Shown here: in pieces, positions 36,309 through 44,250 of the stretch | Layout: each line of letters opens with the position of its first letter | Numbering within the stretch: the stretch's first letter is position 1 | Assembly (NCBI GenBank): GCA_025499625.1 | Contig: JAFMVD010000012.1 | Span: 1 to 64,000 of the forward strand | Reading direction: 5' to 3' | Source: Carboxylicivirga fragile | Lineage (GTDB): Bacteria; Bacteroidota; Bacteroidia; Bacteroidales; Marinilabiliaceae | Length of the DNA stretch: 64,000 nt | Translations under genes and position numbers: made by a program | The notes under the pieces: generated by a model | Told to the model about the DNA's origin: nothing | The model's database searches: none | What the model saw: the letters and a program-made list of their open reading frames with translations, nothing else

Positions 36309-36786
36309 TATGCGTACCTGCCATTCCAACAACCTTCCAATCATTATCTATCTTTTTAAACACATATTGAAAACCACCTTTAGATTTATGCACATCGCCC
36401 GATTTGAGATGAACGTCTTCCGTAAAAGTCAGAGAAATCATAGCAACATCGCGCGATAAAACATTCACATACCTTTCAGGTGTTTGTACATTTGCAATAT
36501 ATTCAACATACTGCGATGACTCACTCATATATTGTTCGATACTGTTAGTTCCTTTCAATATATTTCCATCCGATACCATCGCAAAATCATCGGTAAGTTG
36601 CATACCGGAAAGAATGTGCTCAATCCAGCCAACTTTAGGTGAATCCATCCAAACATCAAGAGCCTGATTTACTTCAATAGTAATAGCTTGCTTATCTTTG
36701 TTACTCAAATAAGCTTCATCTTTTGGCGTGCATCCATTCAATAGGCACAATACCAAAATTATAATTAACATACCAAACTGTTTCAT
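36301..36786 (-). CDS. SnoaL/NTF2-like lipoprotein
   Basis: The 161-residue protein has a lipobox (CLLNGCTP) and an NTF2-like domain of the DUF4440/SnoaL kind. A helical start leads into sheet strands such as RDVAMISLTFTEDVHLKSGD and the typical end KGGFQYVFKKIDNDWKVVGM. No catalytic residues can be assigned. It is a single gene convergent with, and overlapping by 8 bases, the LytTR gene. Confidence 0.75.
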   Translation of the reverse strand: MKQFGMLIIILVLCLLNGCTPKDEAYLSNKDKQAITIEVNQALDVWMDSPKVGWIEHILSGMQLTDDFAMVSDGNILKGTNSIEQYMSESSQYVEYIANVQTPERYVNVLSRDVAMISLTFTEDVHLKSGDVHKSKGGFQYVFKKIDNDWKVVGMAGTHIN

Positions 36787-36923
36787 TTTGTCTTTTTTAG
36801 GGAAATAATTCAGTAAATCTACAACCTAAATAACACGATTGTCAAACCATATTTTTTTCCTTTTCCTCAGACATTTACATTATTAAATATTTATGCTAAA
36901 TTTATAGGACACATTATTAACCT

Positions 36924-37757
36924 ATGTCTTACTTTACGAATCCTCATAAAATAGATATAAAAAACCAAAGCTTGGTGTACTATCGGATGGGCAAAGGTGA
37001 ACCACTTTTATTTATCCATGGTATAACAACGTATTCTTTCATCTGGCGTCAGCTCATACCCCTTTTAATAGATAAATATGAACTCATTTTAGTTGATTTG
37101 GCCGGTTGTGGCGATTCAAGTAAAAATATTGATGATTCCTTATCAATAAAGAATCATGCTAAGATGCTTCATTTATTGATTGAGCAACTCCTACTTAAAA
37201 ACCTGCATTTAATAAGTCACGATGTAGGTGGAGGCATTGCACAGTTAATTACTGTTCATTACCCACATCGTATTAAAAGTTTAACCTTGATTAATTCCGT
37301 TGGTTATGACTTCTGGCCCGTTCAACCAATTATTTCAATGCGAACACCTATTATCCGACATTTAGCCATGGCTACACTCGATATGGGTGCATTAAAATTC
37401 ATTATTAAACGAGGTTTGTTTCATCGTAAAAAGTTAGATACTGAATTGATGGAACTATTTTGGAAACCACTTAAAACCAGCGAAGGACGAAAAGCTTTTC
37501 TATTTTTTGCCCATTGCCTTGACAACAAAAACTTATTAGAGATATCAGATGAATTAACAAAGCTAAAATTACCTGTTTTGATAATTCGTGGCGACTGCGA
37601 CGTGTTTCTGGGGAAGACAATTAGTGAACGTTTACATAAGGACATTCCAAATAGTCAATATGAGGTAATAAGTACAGGTGGTCATTTTATTCAAGAGGAT
37701 GAACCCGAATTATTGGCACAAAACATACATCACTTTATTAGCAATATTAATGAGTAA
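36924..37757 (+). CDS. Alpha/beta hydrolase
   Basis: The 277-residue protein has an alpha/beta hydrolase fold: oxyanion HG in LLFIHGITTYSFIWR, then LILVDLAGCGDSS and the catalytic His in STGGHFIQEDEPE near the end. The usual nucleophile elbow GxSxG reads ISHDVGGG here, so the nucleophile position is Asp, as in haloalkane dehalogenase and epoxide hydrolase relatives. The late acid probably lies in IIRGDCDVFLG. The end overlaps the PAS kinase gene by 8 bases. The substrate is unknown. Confidence 0.87.
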   Translation: MSYFTNPHKIDIKNQSLVYYRMGKGEPLLFIHGITTYSFIWRQLIPLLIDKYELILVDLAGCGDSSKNIDDSLSIKNHAKMLHLLIEQLLLKNLHLISHDVGGGIAQLITVHYPHRIKSLTLINSVGYDFWPVQPIISMRTPIIRHLAMATLDMGALKFIIKRGLFHRKKLDTELMELFWKPLKTSEGRKAFLFFAHCLDNKNLLEISDELTKLKLPVLIIRGDCDVFLGKTISERLHKDIPNSQYEVISTGGHFIQEDEPELLAQNIHHFISNINE

Positions 37758-39600
37758 GCCCACGCAAAGCGACCACATAAAACAGCTTCAACAACGAATT
37801 GTACAGTTAGAGGAAGAAAATAATTCTCTTTCCGAACAGGTTGAAGAAACACTCTTGTTTGGACTAATCTCTGAGAGTTTCGAGAACATAACTAAGGAAG
37901 AAACGCTTATCGCATCCATCCTTGAGAAAATAGCCATCTTAAAAGGTATTCCGTTTTGCGCTTGTTTCGAACTTAGAAAACGTAGCATTAAGAACCTTGG
38001 TAGTTATTGCTCTATGGATTCTTGTGACAACTGTACTACTCCATTTTCGTTATCACGAGCATTTATTAAAAAACTACACAACACCTCGATACTCAGAAAA
38101 AATTACGAACAACTTAAAGGTAATTTCACACTTCACTTACCTTGCATTAAGCTGCAGGCACACGAAGTTATCCTAATGCCATTTAATAACGACAGCATTA
38201 AAAAAGGCTTTTTTGTGTTTATAAGCGACAAACAAGATCCATGCATTTTCGACAATGATTTGCTTCATATGCAGCAAATACTAAATATCATTGGTGACAA
38301 GTGGGAACGACTCAACCTAAATAATAAGATTAGCAAATTAAACCGAGAACTTGAAAAAAGGATTAAAACAAGAACCAATGAATTAACCCGCATCAACGAA
38401 TTACTTTTCAAAGAGATACAATTGAACGAAGTTACTAACATTGAATTACTCGATGAAAAAGAGAAGTTCAGGCAACTTTTTGAGATGGCCAACGATGCCA
38501 TTTACCTATGGGAATTGGACGAACAAAACAAAGTGAGCGCCTGCCTCGAAGCAAATGAAGCGGCAATGAAAATGACAGGTTATAACACGAACGAATTATC
38601 TCGTATGTCGCCATATGCCTTAATGGCTCCAAATTTCAAACAAAAAGAAAAAAATCTTTTACAAACCTTAGCTAAGGATAAGACGCACACATTCGAGGTG
38701 ATGCATCAACATAAAAATGGATCAATCTTTCCGGTAGAAATAAACGCGCACTATTTCACCCTTAATAAGAAGAAAGTGATCCTATCCATAACGCGAGACA
38801 TTACCGATCGTAAACTTACAGAACAAGCATTAATAAAAGCAAAGGAAAAAGCAGAGGAGTCGGATAAACTAAAATCGTCCTTTCTTGCCAACATGAGTCA
38901 CGAAATCCGAACGCCTATGAATGCCATCATGGGATTTGGAGAGATTCTTCTTGATGACGAACTAACACATGAAGACATAAATAAATTTGCACGAATAATA
39001 TTGAATAACGGAATGCATCTGCTCAACCTCATTAATGACATTGTTGATTTCTCGAAGATTGAAGCAGGGCATATAAATGTAACCTTACACAAAATTAATT
39101 TGAATCAATTAATTGAAGAAGTTAAACTAAACACAGAATCATTATTACGCAGTTATGAAAAACTCGATTTAGTTAATGTTAGCATTAATAAACCTTCGGA
39201 AGGCATCAACCCAATAATTCGTGCCGATTATGGAAAAATTCGACAAGTACTTTCAAACCTCTTAAATAATGCAGTGAAGTTTACCGAAAAAGGGAGCATT
39301 ACAATCACGTATAATTTACTTAACGATGAAATGATTGAACTCAAGGTTTCTGATAGCGGAATCGGTATCCCGAAAGATTATCAAGCAAGTATTTTCGATC
39401 GCTTTGTTCAGGTAAAAGACGAAAGAACGTTCAACCTACCTGGCACAGGTTTAGGATTGGCGATATGCCGTAATCTGGTGGAATTAATGGGTGGTAACAT
39501 CAAATTAGAGTCAGAAAAACAGAAAGGTACCACTTTCACTTTCACACTACCATACCATCCTGTAGAGTCAACAAATAATTCAGCCGTTTTGAATAAATAA
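37750..39600 (+). CDS. PAS-domain sensor histidine kinase
   Basis: Starting at the ATG at 37750, which overlaps the hydrolase stop, the protein has 616 residues. The order is an N-terminal coiled coil and a GAF-like region with clustered cysteines (CACFELRKR, CSMDSCDNC). A second coiled coil (LNRELEKRIKTRTNELTRIN) and a PAS domain (FRQLFEMANDAIYLWELDE through RDITDR) follow. HisKA has His384 in SHEIRTPMNAIMGFGE and the ATPase domain has N-box NLLNNAVKFTEKG and GTGLGLAICRNLVELMGG. It has no transmembrane helix and no receiver, so it is a soluble sensor whose partner regulator is elsewhere. Confidence 0.9.
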   Translation: MSKPTQSDHIKQLQQRIVQLEEENNSLSEQVEETLLFGLISESFENITKEETLIASILEKIAILKGIPFCACFELRKRSIKNLGSYCSMDSCDNCTTPFSLSRAFIKKLHNTSILRKNYEQLKGNFTLHLPCIKLQAHEVILMPFNNDSIKKGFFVFISDKQDPCIFDNDLLHMQQILNIIGDKWERLNLNNKISKLNRELEKRIKTRTNELTRINELLFKEIQLNEVTNIELLDEKEKFRQLFEMANDAIYLWELDEQNKVSACLEANEAAMKMTGYNTNELSRMSPYALMAPNFKQKEKNLLQTLAKDKTHTFEVMHQHKNGSIFPVEINAHYFTLNKKKVILSITRDITDRKLTEQALIKAKEKAEESDKLKSSFLANMSHEIRTPMNAIMGFGEILLDDELTHEDINKFARIILNNGMHLLNLINDIVDFSKIEAGHINVTLHKINLNQLIEEVKLNTESLLRSYEKLDLVNVSINKPSEGINPIIRADYGKIRQVLSNLLNNAVKFTEKGSITITYNLLNDEMIELKVSDSGIGIPKDYQASIFDRFVQVKDERTFNLPGTGLGLAICRNLVELMGGNIKLESEKQKGTTFTFTLPYHPVESTNNSAVLNK

Positions 39601-39640
39601 GTCGACAAAAAACAATTTAAGACTTTACAGTCCAATTCAC

Positions 39641-39671
39641 TTTCGTAATTCAAACTTTGATATTAGATTTG
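39641..39671 (+). promoter_or_regulatory. Putative promoter of the diflavin reductase gene
   Basis: TAGATTTG (39664-39671) matches the -7 consensus; TTTC (39641-39644), with a spacer of 19 bases, is one base off the -33 element. The leader to the ATG is about 65 bases. Confidence 0.5.
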
Positions 39672-39740
39672 CTGACCTTTATAAAATACGGAATTTTATA
39701 GAGAATGATTACAGACAAAATCAGCTAAGTCACAAGAAGT

Positions 39741-41402
39741 ATGGGATTATTATCAAGTCTTTTTAAGAAAGAATCCAAACCACTTAAGATTAACCCTAAC
39801 GAAAGTTTTGCTTGCCCGTCGGTTACAATATTATACGGTACAAAAACAGGGAATGCACAATTGGTTGCTCAGCAAACTCAGAAGTCATTTGAGCAAAATG
39901 GGATAGACTCAGAATGTTATAATATCTCGAAATATAATATCTCACGCCTTTTCTCAGAAAAATTACTTTTAATAGTGATGAGTACCGACGGTGAAGGAGA
40001 ATTCCCACCCAACAGTCGCAAATTCTTTAGCCAACTAAGCAATGCTGAATTTCCAGCTTTAGCTCAGTTAAATTATTCGATATGTGCTCTGGGAGATTCG
40101 AGCTACGAACATTATTGTGGAGCGGGTAAACAATTAGATAAGCGCCTACAAACCTTAGGTGCAAAAGCTGTAATTCCACGTATTGATTGTGATTTGGAGT
40201 TTCGTGAAACAGCTTTATCTTGGATTGAGAAAGTTTTTTCTCACCTACGTTCTGAAGATGTAAGCTCAGATGCTAAGGATCAAGCTCTGCCCGAAATTCA
40301 GATAGATGCACACGACATGCTTCAAAGTAAATTGCTTAAGCGATATGCCGTAAGTAAAGGTGATGCTGGAAGTGCTGTTTACCATATAATACTCGACAAT
40401 AGCCAAACTAAAATTGCCTACGAAGCTGGCGATTGCATTGAAATCATTCCTGAGAATCCAGAAACCCTAGTCGATCAAATCATAAAAACACTTGGTATTG
40501 ATTCTGATATTCATATTAATGGAAGTGGTTTTGCTATTCGCGACTTGTTAAAGTATAAGTACGAACTAACCAAAGTATCGCGACCACTTGTAAAGAAGTA
40601 TCAAGCATTAACGAATCATGAGGAACTGTTAAGGCTCGTAAACAACAAAGAAGAATTAAAAGCCTATGCTAATCGAGCTGATGTGTTGGATTTGATTAAA
40701 GACTTCCCAGCTAGTATTAACGGCGAACAGCTAACTAGCATTCTTTCACCTTTACACTCACGTTATTATTCCATTGCATCAGGTAGTAAAGCCTATCCCG
40801 AAGAGATACATCTTTGCATAAAAACAGTTCGATTTGAAGCTAATGCTCGCAAGTATGAAGGTGCAGGATCGGTTTTTATGAACGAAGGCTTGGCTGAAAA
40901 TACCAGAGTTAATTTCCGCCATATTCCGAATGCTTCATTTCATTTACCAGAAGACAATAACACACCAATAATACTAATTGGTGTGGGAACTGGTATAGCT
41001 CCTTATCGTGCCTTTTTAAATGATCGTAAAGCACAAAATATACTAGATCAAACCTGGCTGATTTGGGGTGATAAGGAAAAAGAGAAAGACTTTTTATACG
41101 AGGATGAATTAAACACTTATCAAAAAGAAGGCTACTTACATAGATTGGACACAGCTTTCTCGCGCGATCAGGCAGAAAAGATTTACGTACAAGATGTATT
41201 CATCAGGAATAAATCAGAAATACTTAATTGGATTGAAAATGGTGCGCACATCTATTTATGTGGACATACAAAGATGGGGCATTCTGTCAGAAATACCTTA
41301 TCAGATTTATTGATAGAGCACAAAAGCATTTCAAAAGAAGAAGCCAATAATGAAGTACTAAAGCTTATTGAAAATGGCAGGTTACATGAGGATTTGTATT
41401 AA
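39741..41402 (+). CDS. Diflavin NADPH reductase (CysJ-like flavoprotein)
   Basis: The 553-residue protein joins an FMN-binding flavodoxin domain (ILYGTKTGNAQLVAQQ, about 30-175), an FAD-binding domain (RYYSIASGS, GAGSVFMNEG) and an NADPH-binding domain (ILIGVGTGIAPYRAFL, HIYLCGHTKMG). The order and size match sulfite reductase flavoprotein and cytochrome P450 reductase relatives. It would pass electrons from NADPH to a partner enzyme. There is no CysI haemoprotein, P450 or other acceptor in the window, so its partner is unknown. Confidence 0.9.
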   Translation: MGLLSSLFKKESKPLKINPNESFACPSVTILYGTKTGNAQLVAQQTQKSFEQNGIDSECYNISKYNISRLFSEKLLLIVMSTDGEGEFPPNSRKFFSQLSNAEFPALAQLNYSICALGDSSYEHYCGAGKQLDKRLQTLGAKAVIPRIDCDLEFRETALSWIEKVFSHLRSEDVSSDAKDQALPEIQIDAHDMLQSKLLKRYAVSKGDAGSAVYHIILDNSQTKIAYEAGDCIEIIPENPETLVDQIIKTLGIDSDIHINGSGFAIRDLLKYKYELTKVSRPLVKKYQALTNHEELLRLVNNKEELKAYANRADVLDLIKDFPASINGEQLTSILSPLHSRYYSIASGSKAYPEEIHLCIKTVRFEANARKYEGAGSVFMNEGLAENTRVNFRHIPNASFHLPEDNNTPIILIGVGTGIAPYRAFLNDRKAQNILDQTWLIWGDKEKEKDFLYEDELNTYQKEGYLHRLDTAFSRDQAEKIYVQDVFIRNKSEILNWIENGAHIYLCGHTKMGHSVRNTLSDLLIEHKSISKEEANNEVLKLIENGRLHEDLY

Positions 41403-41477
41403 AAACCTCTAGTCTAGATCAAACAATCACCTATCATTCTCCGTTCTTATTAAGAATCATAACTTAAAAAGCACGTC

Positions 41478-41663
41478 ATGAAAAAGAATGTAGGAAGTGG
41501 TGATAAAACTTTTCGAATTATACTTGGCATTGCCATAGGGGTAGCTGGTTATTATTATCAATCGTGGTTGGGGTTGATCGGGATCATCCCTTTATTTACA
41601 GCCCTTATTAACTGGTGTCCGCTATACTTACCTTTTGGTTTAAGTACCTGTAAGAAAAAGTAA
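41478..41663 (+). CDS. DUF2892 small membrane protein
   Basis: The 61-residue protein reads MKKNVGSGDKTFRIILGIAI, followed by a two-helix hairpin and the end WCPLYLPFGLSTCKKK. That is the YgaP-like DUF2892 pattern, with KNVGxxDRxxRxxxG at the start and a Cys-Pro pair in the tail. It probably sits in the inner membrane; function is unknown. It follows the diflavin reductase gene by 75 bases. Confidence 0.85.
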   Translation: MKKNVGSGDKTFRIILGIAIGVAGYYYQSWLGLIGIIPLFTALINWCPLYLPFGLSTCKKK

Positions 41664-41686
41664 AATTGCTGCACTTAGAATATTGC

Positions 41687-41732
41687 AATCATAAATGGCT
41701 TAAAAGTTATTAATCCATTTATGATTTTTTTA
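41687..41732 (+). terminator. Terminator after the DUF2892 gene
   Basis: A 12-bp perfect stem (AATCATAAATGG at 41687-41698 with 41715-41726) is followed by a T run (TTTTTTTATT region). Confidence 0.75.
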
Positions 41733-41821
41733 TTGAACATTTACAACTTCATCCATCTATCCAAATCACCGAAATTCGGTCTAATATTATTACCTTCGCT
41801 GCGGTTTATAATTACAAATGA

Positions 41822-42436
41822 ATGAAGTTAAAAAAACTAATACCAGAACTGGCCTCGGCTATTATTAATGCTGGCTTTGATGCAGAGCCAAAAGAAATTC
41901 AAAGTCTGAGTGTTCCTAAAATAAAATCAGGTGCCGACCTTTTTGCCATTGCTCCTGAACAATCTGGTAAAAGCACTGCCATAGCCATTGGTGTAATTCA
42001 ACAATTGAAAGCACCTTTTGAGGAAGCACCGCGTTCCATTATTATTACCTCTTCAAAGGAGAAAGCTTTTGAAATGGAAGAGCAAATACAAATGCTTAGC
42101 AAAGAACTTAAGCTACGCACTTTTGTGGCTTTTGATGGTGGCAACCTACAGTACCAGAAGGATGAAATATACGATGGTTTAGATGTACTTATCTGTACTC
42201 CCAAACGTTTAACCGAGTTGGTTAACATCAATGGCGTACCAATGACTAAAGTGAAAATGCTGGTTGTTGATAATGCAGAAACCATTGTACCAATGCAGAG
42301 TCAGAGTGTTATTTACCGCATTGCTGATGGCATTAAGAATCCTCAAATAATGATTTTCGCATCAAAATGGGACGATCGTTTTGAGGGCTTCGAAGAACGC
42401 CTTATGAAAAACCCACTTGTTCTAAGAGCCAATTAA
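41822..42436 (+). CDS. Degenerate DEAD-box helicase N-terminal domain protein
   Basis: The 204-residue protein resembles only RecA domain 1 of a DEAD-box RNA helicase. It shows a Q-motif-like EPKEIQSLSVPKI, Walker A-like APEQSGKST, motif Ia area PRSIIITSSKEKA and motif Ib LICTPKRLTEL. Motif II, normally DEAD, reads DNAE, and motif III SAT is replaced (FASKWD). The whole C-terminal RecA domain is missing, with a clean stop followed 1 base later by the next ATG. It may be a binding-only paralogue rather than a working helicase. No frameshift remnant of a second domain follows. Confidence 0.75.
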   Translation: MKLKKLIPELASAIINAGFDAEPKEIQSLSVPKIKSGADLFAIAPEQSGKSTAIAIGVIQQLKAPFEEAPRSIIITSSKEKAFEMEEQIQMLSKELKLRTFVAFDGGNLQYQKDEIYDGLDVLICTPKRLTELVNINGVPMTKVKMLVVDNAETIVPMQSQSVIYRIADGIKNPQIMIFASKWDDRFEGFEERLMKNPLVLRAN

Positions 42437-42437
42437 T

Positions 42438-42833
42438 ATGAACGATAAATGCCCTTGTCAGACAGGCGAAAGCTATGCCGTTTGTTGTCAAGCCATAATT
42501 GAAGGTAAAAAGGAAGCTAAAACTGCGGAAGCTTTAATGCGCTCGCGTTACACAGCTTATGTACTTGCCGATATTAATTACCTTTTAAATAGTCACCACC
42601 CAAGTACTCGACCAAGCAAGGATCGAAAAAAGATTCTTAAATGGGCAAAATCGATGGAGTGGAAAGGATTGGAAATTTTAGCGTGCATGCATGGTAAAGA
42701 AGACGATACCAAAGGTTGGGTTGAGTTTAAAGCCTCTTACCTGGAAGAAGGAGAGCCACAGGAAATTCATGAAAATTCCGTTTTTGTGAAAGAAAGTGGT
42801 CGCTGGTATTATCAAGATGGTGAACATTTTTAA
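42438..42833 (+). CDS. YchJ-like (UPF0225) SEC-C motif protein
   Basis: The 131-residue protein starts with the zinc-binding SEC-C-like motif (CPCQTGESYAVCC) and continues into an NTF2-like domain (AEALMRSRYTAYVLADINYL, then WKGLEILACMHGKEDD and GWVEFKASYLEEG), as in E. coli YchJ. The function of the family is not established. It starts 1 base after the helicase-like gene's stop and is surely in the same operon. Confidence 0.88.
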   Translation: MNDKCPCQTGESYAVCCQAIIEGKKEAKTAEALMRSRYTAYVLADINYLLNSHHPSTRPSKDRKKILKWAKSMEWKGLEILACMHGKEDDTKGWVEFKASYLEEGEPQEIHENSVFVKESGRWYYQDGEHF

Positions 42834-42855
42834 TTGAACCTACATACTCATCCTT

Positions 42856-43113
42856 ATGACTATCTCACCACATCATTATGGTTTGAATGCCCGAACCAAA
42901 CTCGAACAAATTGACACCAAGCACATCGGAATTGTTAAGCTTGTAAAAAGTAGAATTATTCGTAAGGATGCCTTGAAAGTTATTGAGATGGTTGATAAAA
43001 TTCAAACCACAGATTCAGAATTAAAAGTCAGCCTTATTTGCACAGATAATATATGCTCAAAATCTATCAAGCTTTTGGCCGAGCAAGATATTGAAGTGAT
43101 ATACCAAAAATAA
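42856..43113 (+). CDS. Small conserved-looking protein of unknown function
   Basis: The 85-residue protein (start MTISPHHYGLNAR) is basic and mixed alpha/beta, with GIVKLVKSRIIRKDALKVIE and LKVSLICTDNICSKSI. No signal peptide, transmembrane segment or known motif is seen. It follows the YchJ-like gene by 22 bases and ends at a strong terminator, so it reads as the last gene of that operon. Confidence 0.6.
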   Translation: MTISPHHYGLNARTKLEQIDTKHIGIVKLVKSRIIRKDALKVIEMVDKIQTTDSELKVSLICTDNICSKSIKLLAEQDIEVIYQK

Positions 43114-43162
43114 GGATCGGATCTTCTTTGCAAAACTTAAAGAAGATCCGATCCTTATTTTT
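43112..43162. terminator. Strong bidirectional terminator
   Basis: An 18-bp perfect stem (43112-43129 with 43139-43156, containing GGATCGGATCTTC) with a 9-base loop is followed by ATTTTTA on the plus strand. It begins at the stop codon of the small gene and separates it from the convergent NTF2-like gene. Confidence 0.85.
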
Positions 43163-43179
43163 ATGACATCCGTAATTTC

Positions 43180-43638
43180 TTATTCAGGAAACTGATAGTA
43201 AATTTTACTCACCATTTTCCATCCATCTTTGAATTTATAAAGAGATATATAATCAACATACTTCTTTTCTTTGCCCACATAAAACTCAAACTTGGCTACT
43301 GCAGAAGTTCCGGTTACATCAACCGAAAGAAATTTAATACTAACAAGTTTATCTCCAGTTTTTGGATAGGCACCTGCTTCCTTGCGTTTTTTTACTTTCT
43401 CTTTCCACTCAGCTATCGGTAATTTCCATATGCTTGAGCCGTCTTTATCAATGCCCAATAAATTAAAATCGGAATGAATTCCAGCATCAATCTTACTTAG
43501 GTCACCTTCGTTTTGTAATCCTTCAACATAAGCAGTTTGAATCACTTTTTTAATGGCAGCTTGCTCGTCTTTATTCGATTGAGCAATAAGAGTAGTTGAT
43601 AAGCTTATTAAAGCAAGCATAAAAATAATTTTCTTCAT
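43180..43638 (-). CDS. Secreted lumazine-binding-like NTF2 family protein
   Basis: The 152-residue protein has a signal peptide (ending TTLIAQSN). An NTF2-like domain of the putative lumazine-binding type follows: AAIKKVIQTAYVEGLQNEGD, IHSDFNLLGIDKDGS, then FYVGKEKKYVDYISLYKFKD and GWKMVSKIYYQ. It is probably periplasmic; the ligand is unknown. It stands alone between the strong terminator and the DUF493 gene. Confidence 0.8.
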   Translation of the reverse strand: MKKIIFMLALISLSTTLIAQSNKDEQAAIKKVIQTAYVEGLQNEGDLSKIDAGIHSDFNLLGIDKDGSSIWKLPIAEWKEKVKKRKEAGAYPKTGDKLVSIKFLSVDVTGTSAVAKFEFYVGKEKKYVDYISLYKFKDGWKMVSKIYYQFPE

Positions 43639-43833
43639 GGTTTTAGTTTTAAGTGTTTAGTAAGAGTAAAGATATTAAAAAGTTATTTTGCAATGAACCT
43701 TTGTTTTAATCTAATCCTTTATATTTTAACAACTAATTTAGAATACCCATAATAACATCAGATTTTCTAATCAAGTTAGACATAAATAATAAATGCCGAT
43801 ATACAATCACAGAATGATATTTTTATCATTCGT

Positions 43834-43863
43834 TTTGATTGATAATCGGTATTACTACTTTTG
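43834..43863 (+). promoter_or_regulatory. Bacteroidota-type promoter of the DUF493 gene
   Basis: TTTG (43834-43837), an 18-base spacer and TACTTTTG (43856-43863) match the consensus. The -7 element is 22 bases upstream of the ATG. A short palindrome (GAATGATA/TCATTC) overlaps the area just before the -33 element. Confidence 0.65.
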
Positions 43864-43884
43864 TACACTCAAAAATGAATAACC

Positions 43885-44157
43885 ATGTCGATGCAAGATT
43901 ACGATAAGTTAAAAGAGTTACTGCTTCAGAACAAGAAGTGGCCAATGTTATATCTATTCAAATTTATTGTGCCAAATAGTGATGGGAAAGTTGAAAAGGT
44001 GGTTAGCCTCTTGCCGAAGCACGGAAAGGTTAGCTACAGGCATACTAAAAACCTGAAACACGTTTCGGTAAGTTGCAAGGTGAGTATGAAAAATGCTGAT
44101 GCCATTATTGACATTTCTCAAAAAGTTGCTGAAATACCGGGAGTGATAAGCTTGTAA
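43885..44157 (+). CDS. DUF493 (YbeD-like) family protein
   Basis: The 90-residue protein has the ferredoxin-like ACT-type layout of DUF493: WPMLYLFKFIVPNSDGKVEK, then YRHTKNLKHVSVSCKVSMKN and VAEIPGVISL at the end. Family members are small cytoplasmic proteins, thought to regulate allosterically (E. coli YbeD lies beside lipoyl transferase). There is no lipoate gene nearby here. Confidence 0.82.
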   Translation: MSMQDYDKLKELLLQNKKWPMLYLFKFIVPNSDGKVEKVVSLLPKHGKVSYRHTKNLKHVSVSCKVSMKNADAIIDISQKVAEIPGVISL

Positions 44158-44198
44158 TTACTATTAGATAATAGATCAAGAGATATTAGACAAAAAAT

Positions 44199-44235
44199 AG
44201 AAAGGCCACTCATAAGAGTAGCCTTTCTATTTTAT
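44199..44235. terminator. Bidirectional terminator
   Basis: A stem of 13 bases with one mismatch (44199-44211 with 44216-44228) and a 4-base loop is followed by ATTTTAT. It separates the DUF493 gene from the convergent amylase gene. Confidence 0.75.
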
Positions 44236-44250
44236 ATTGTGTATTGTTAT

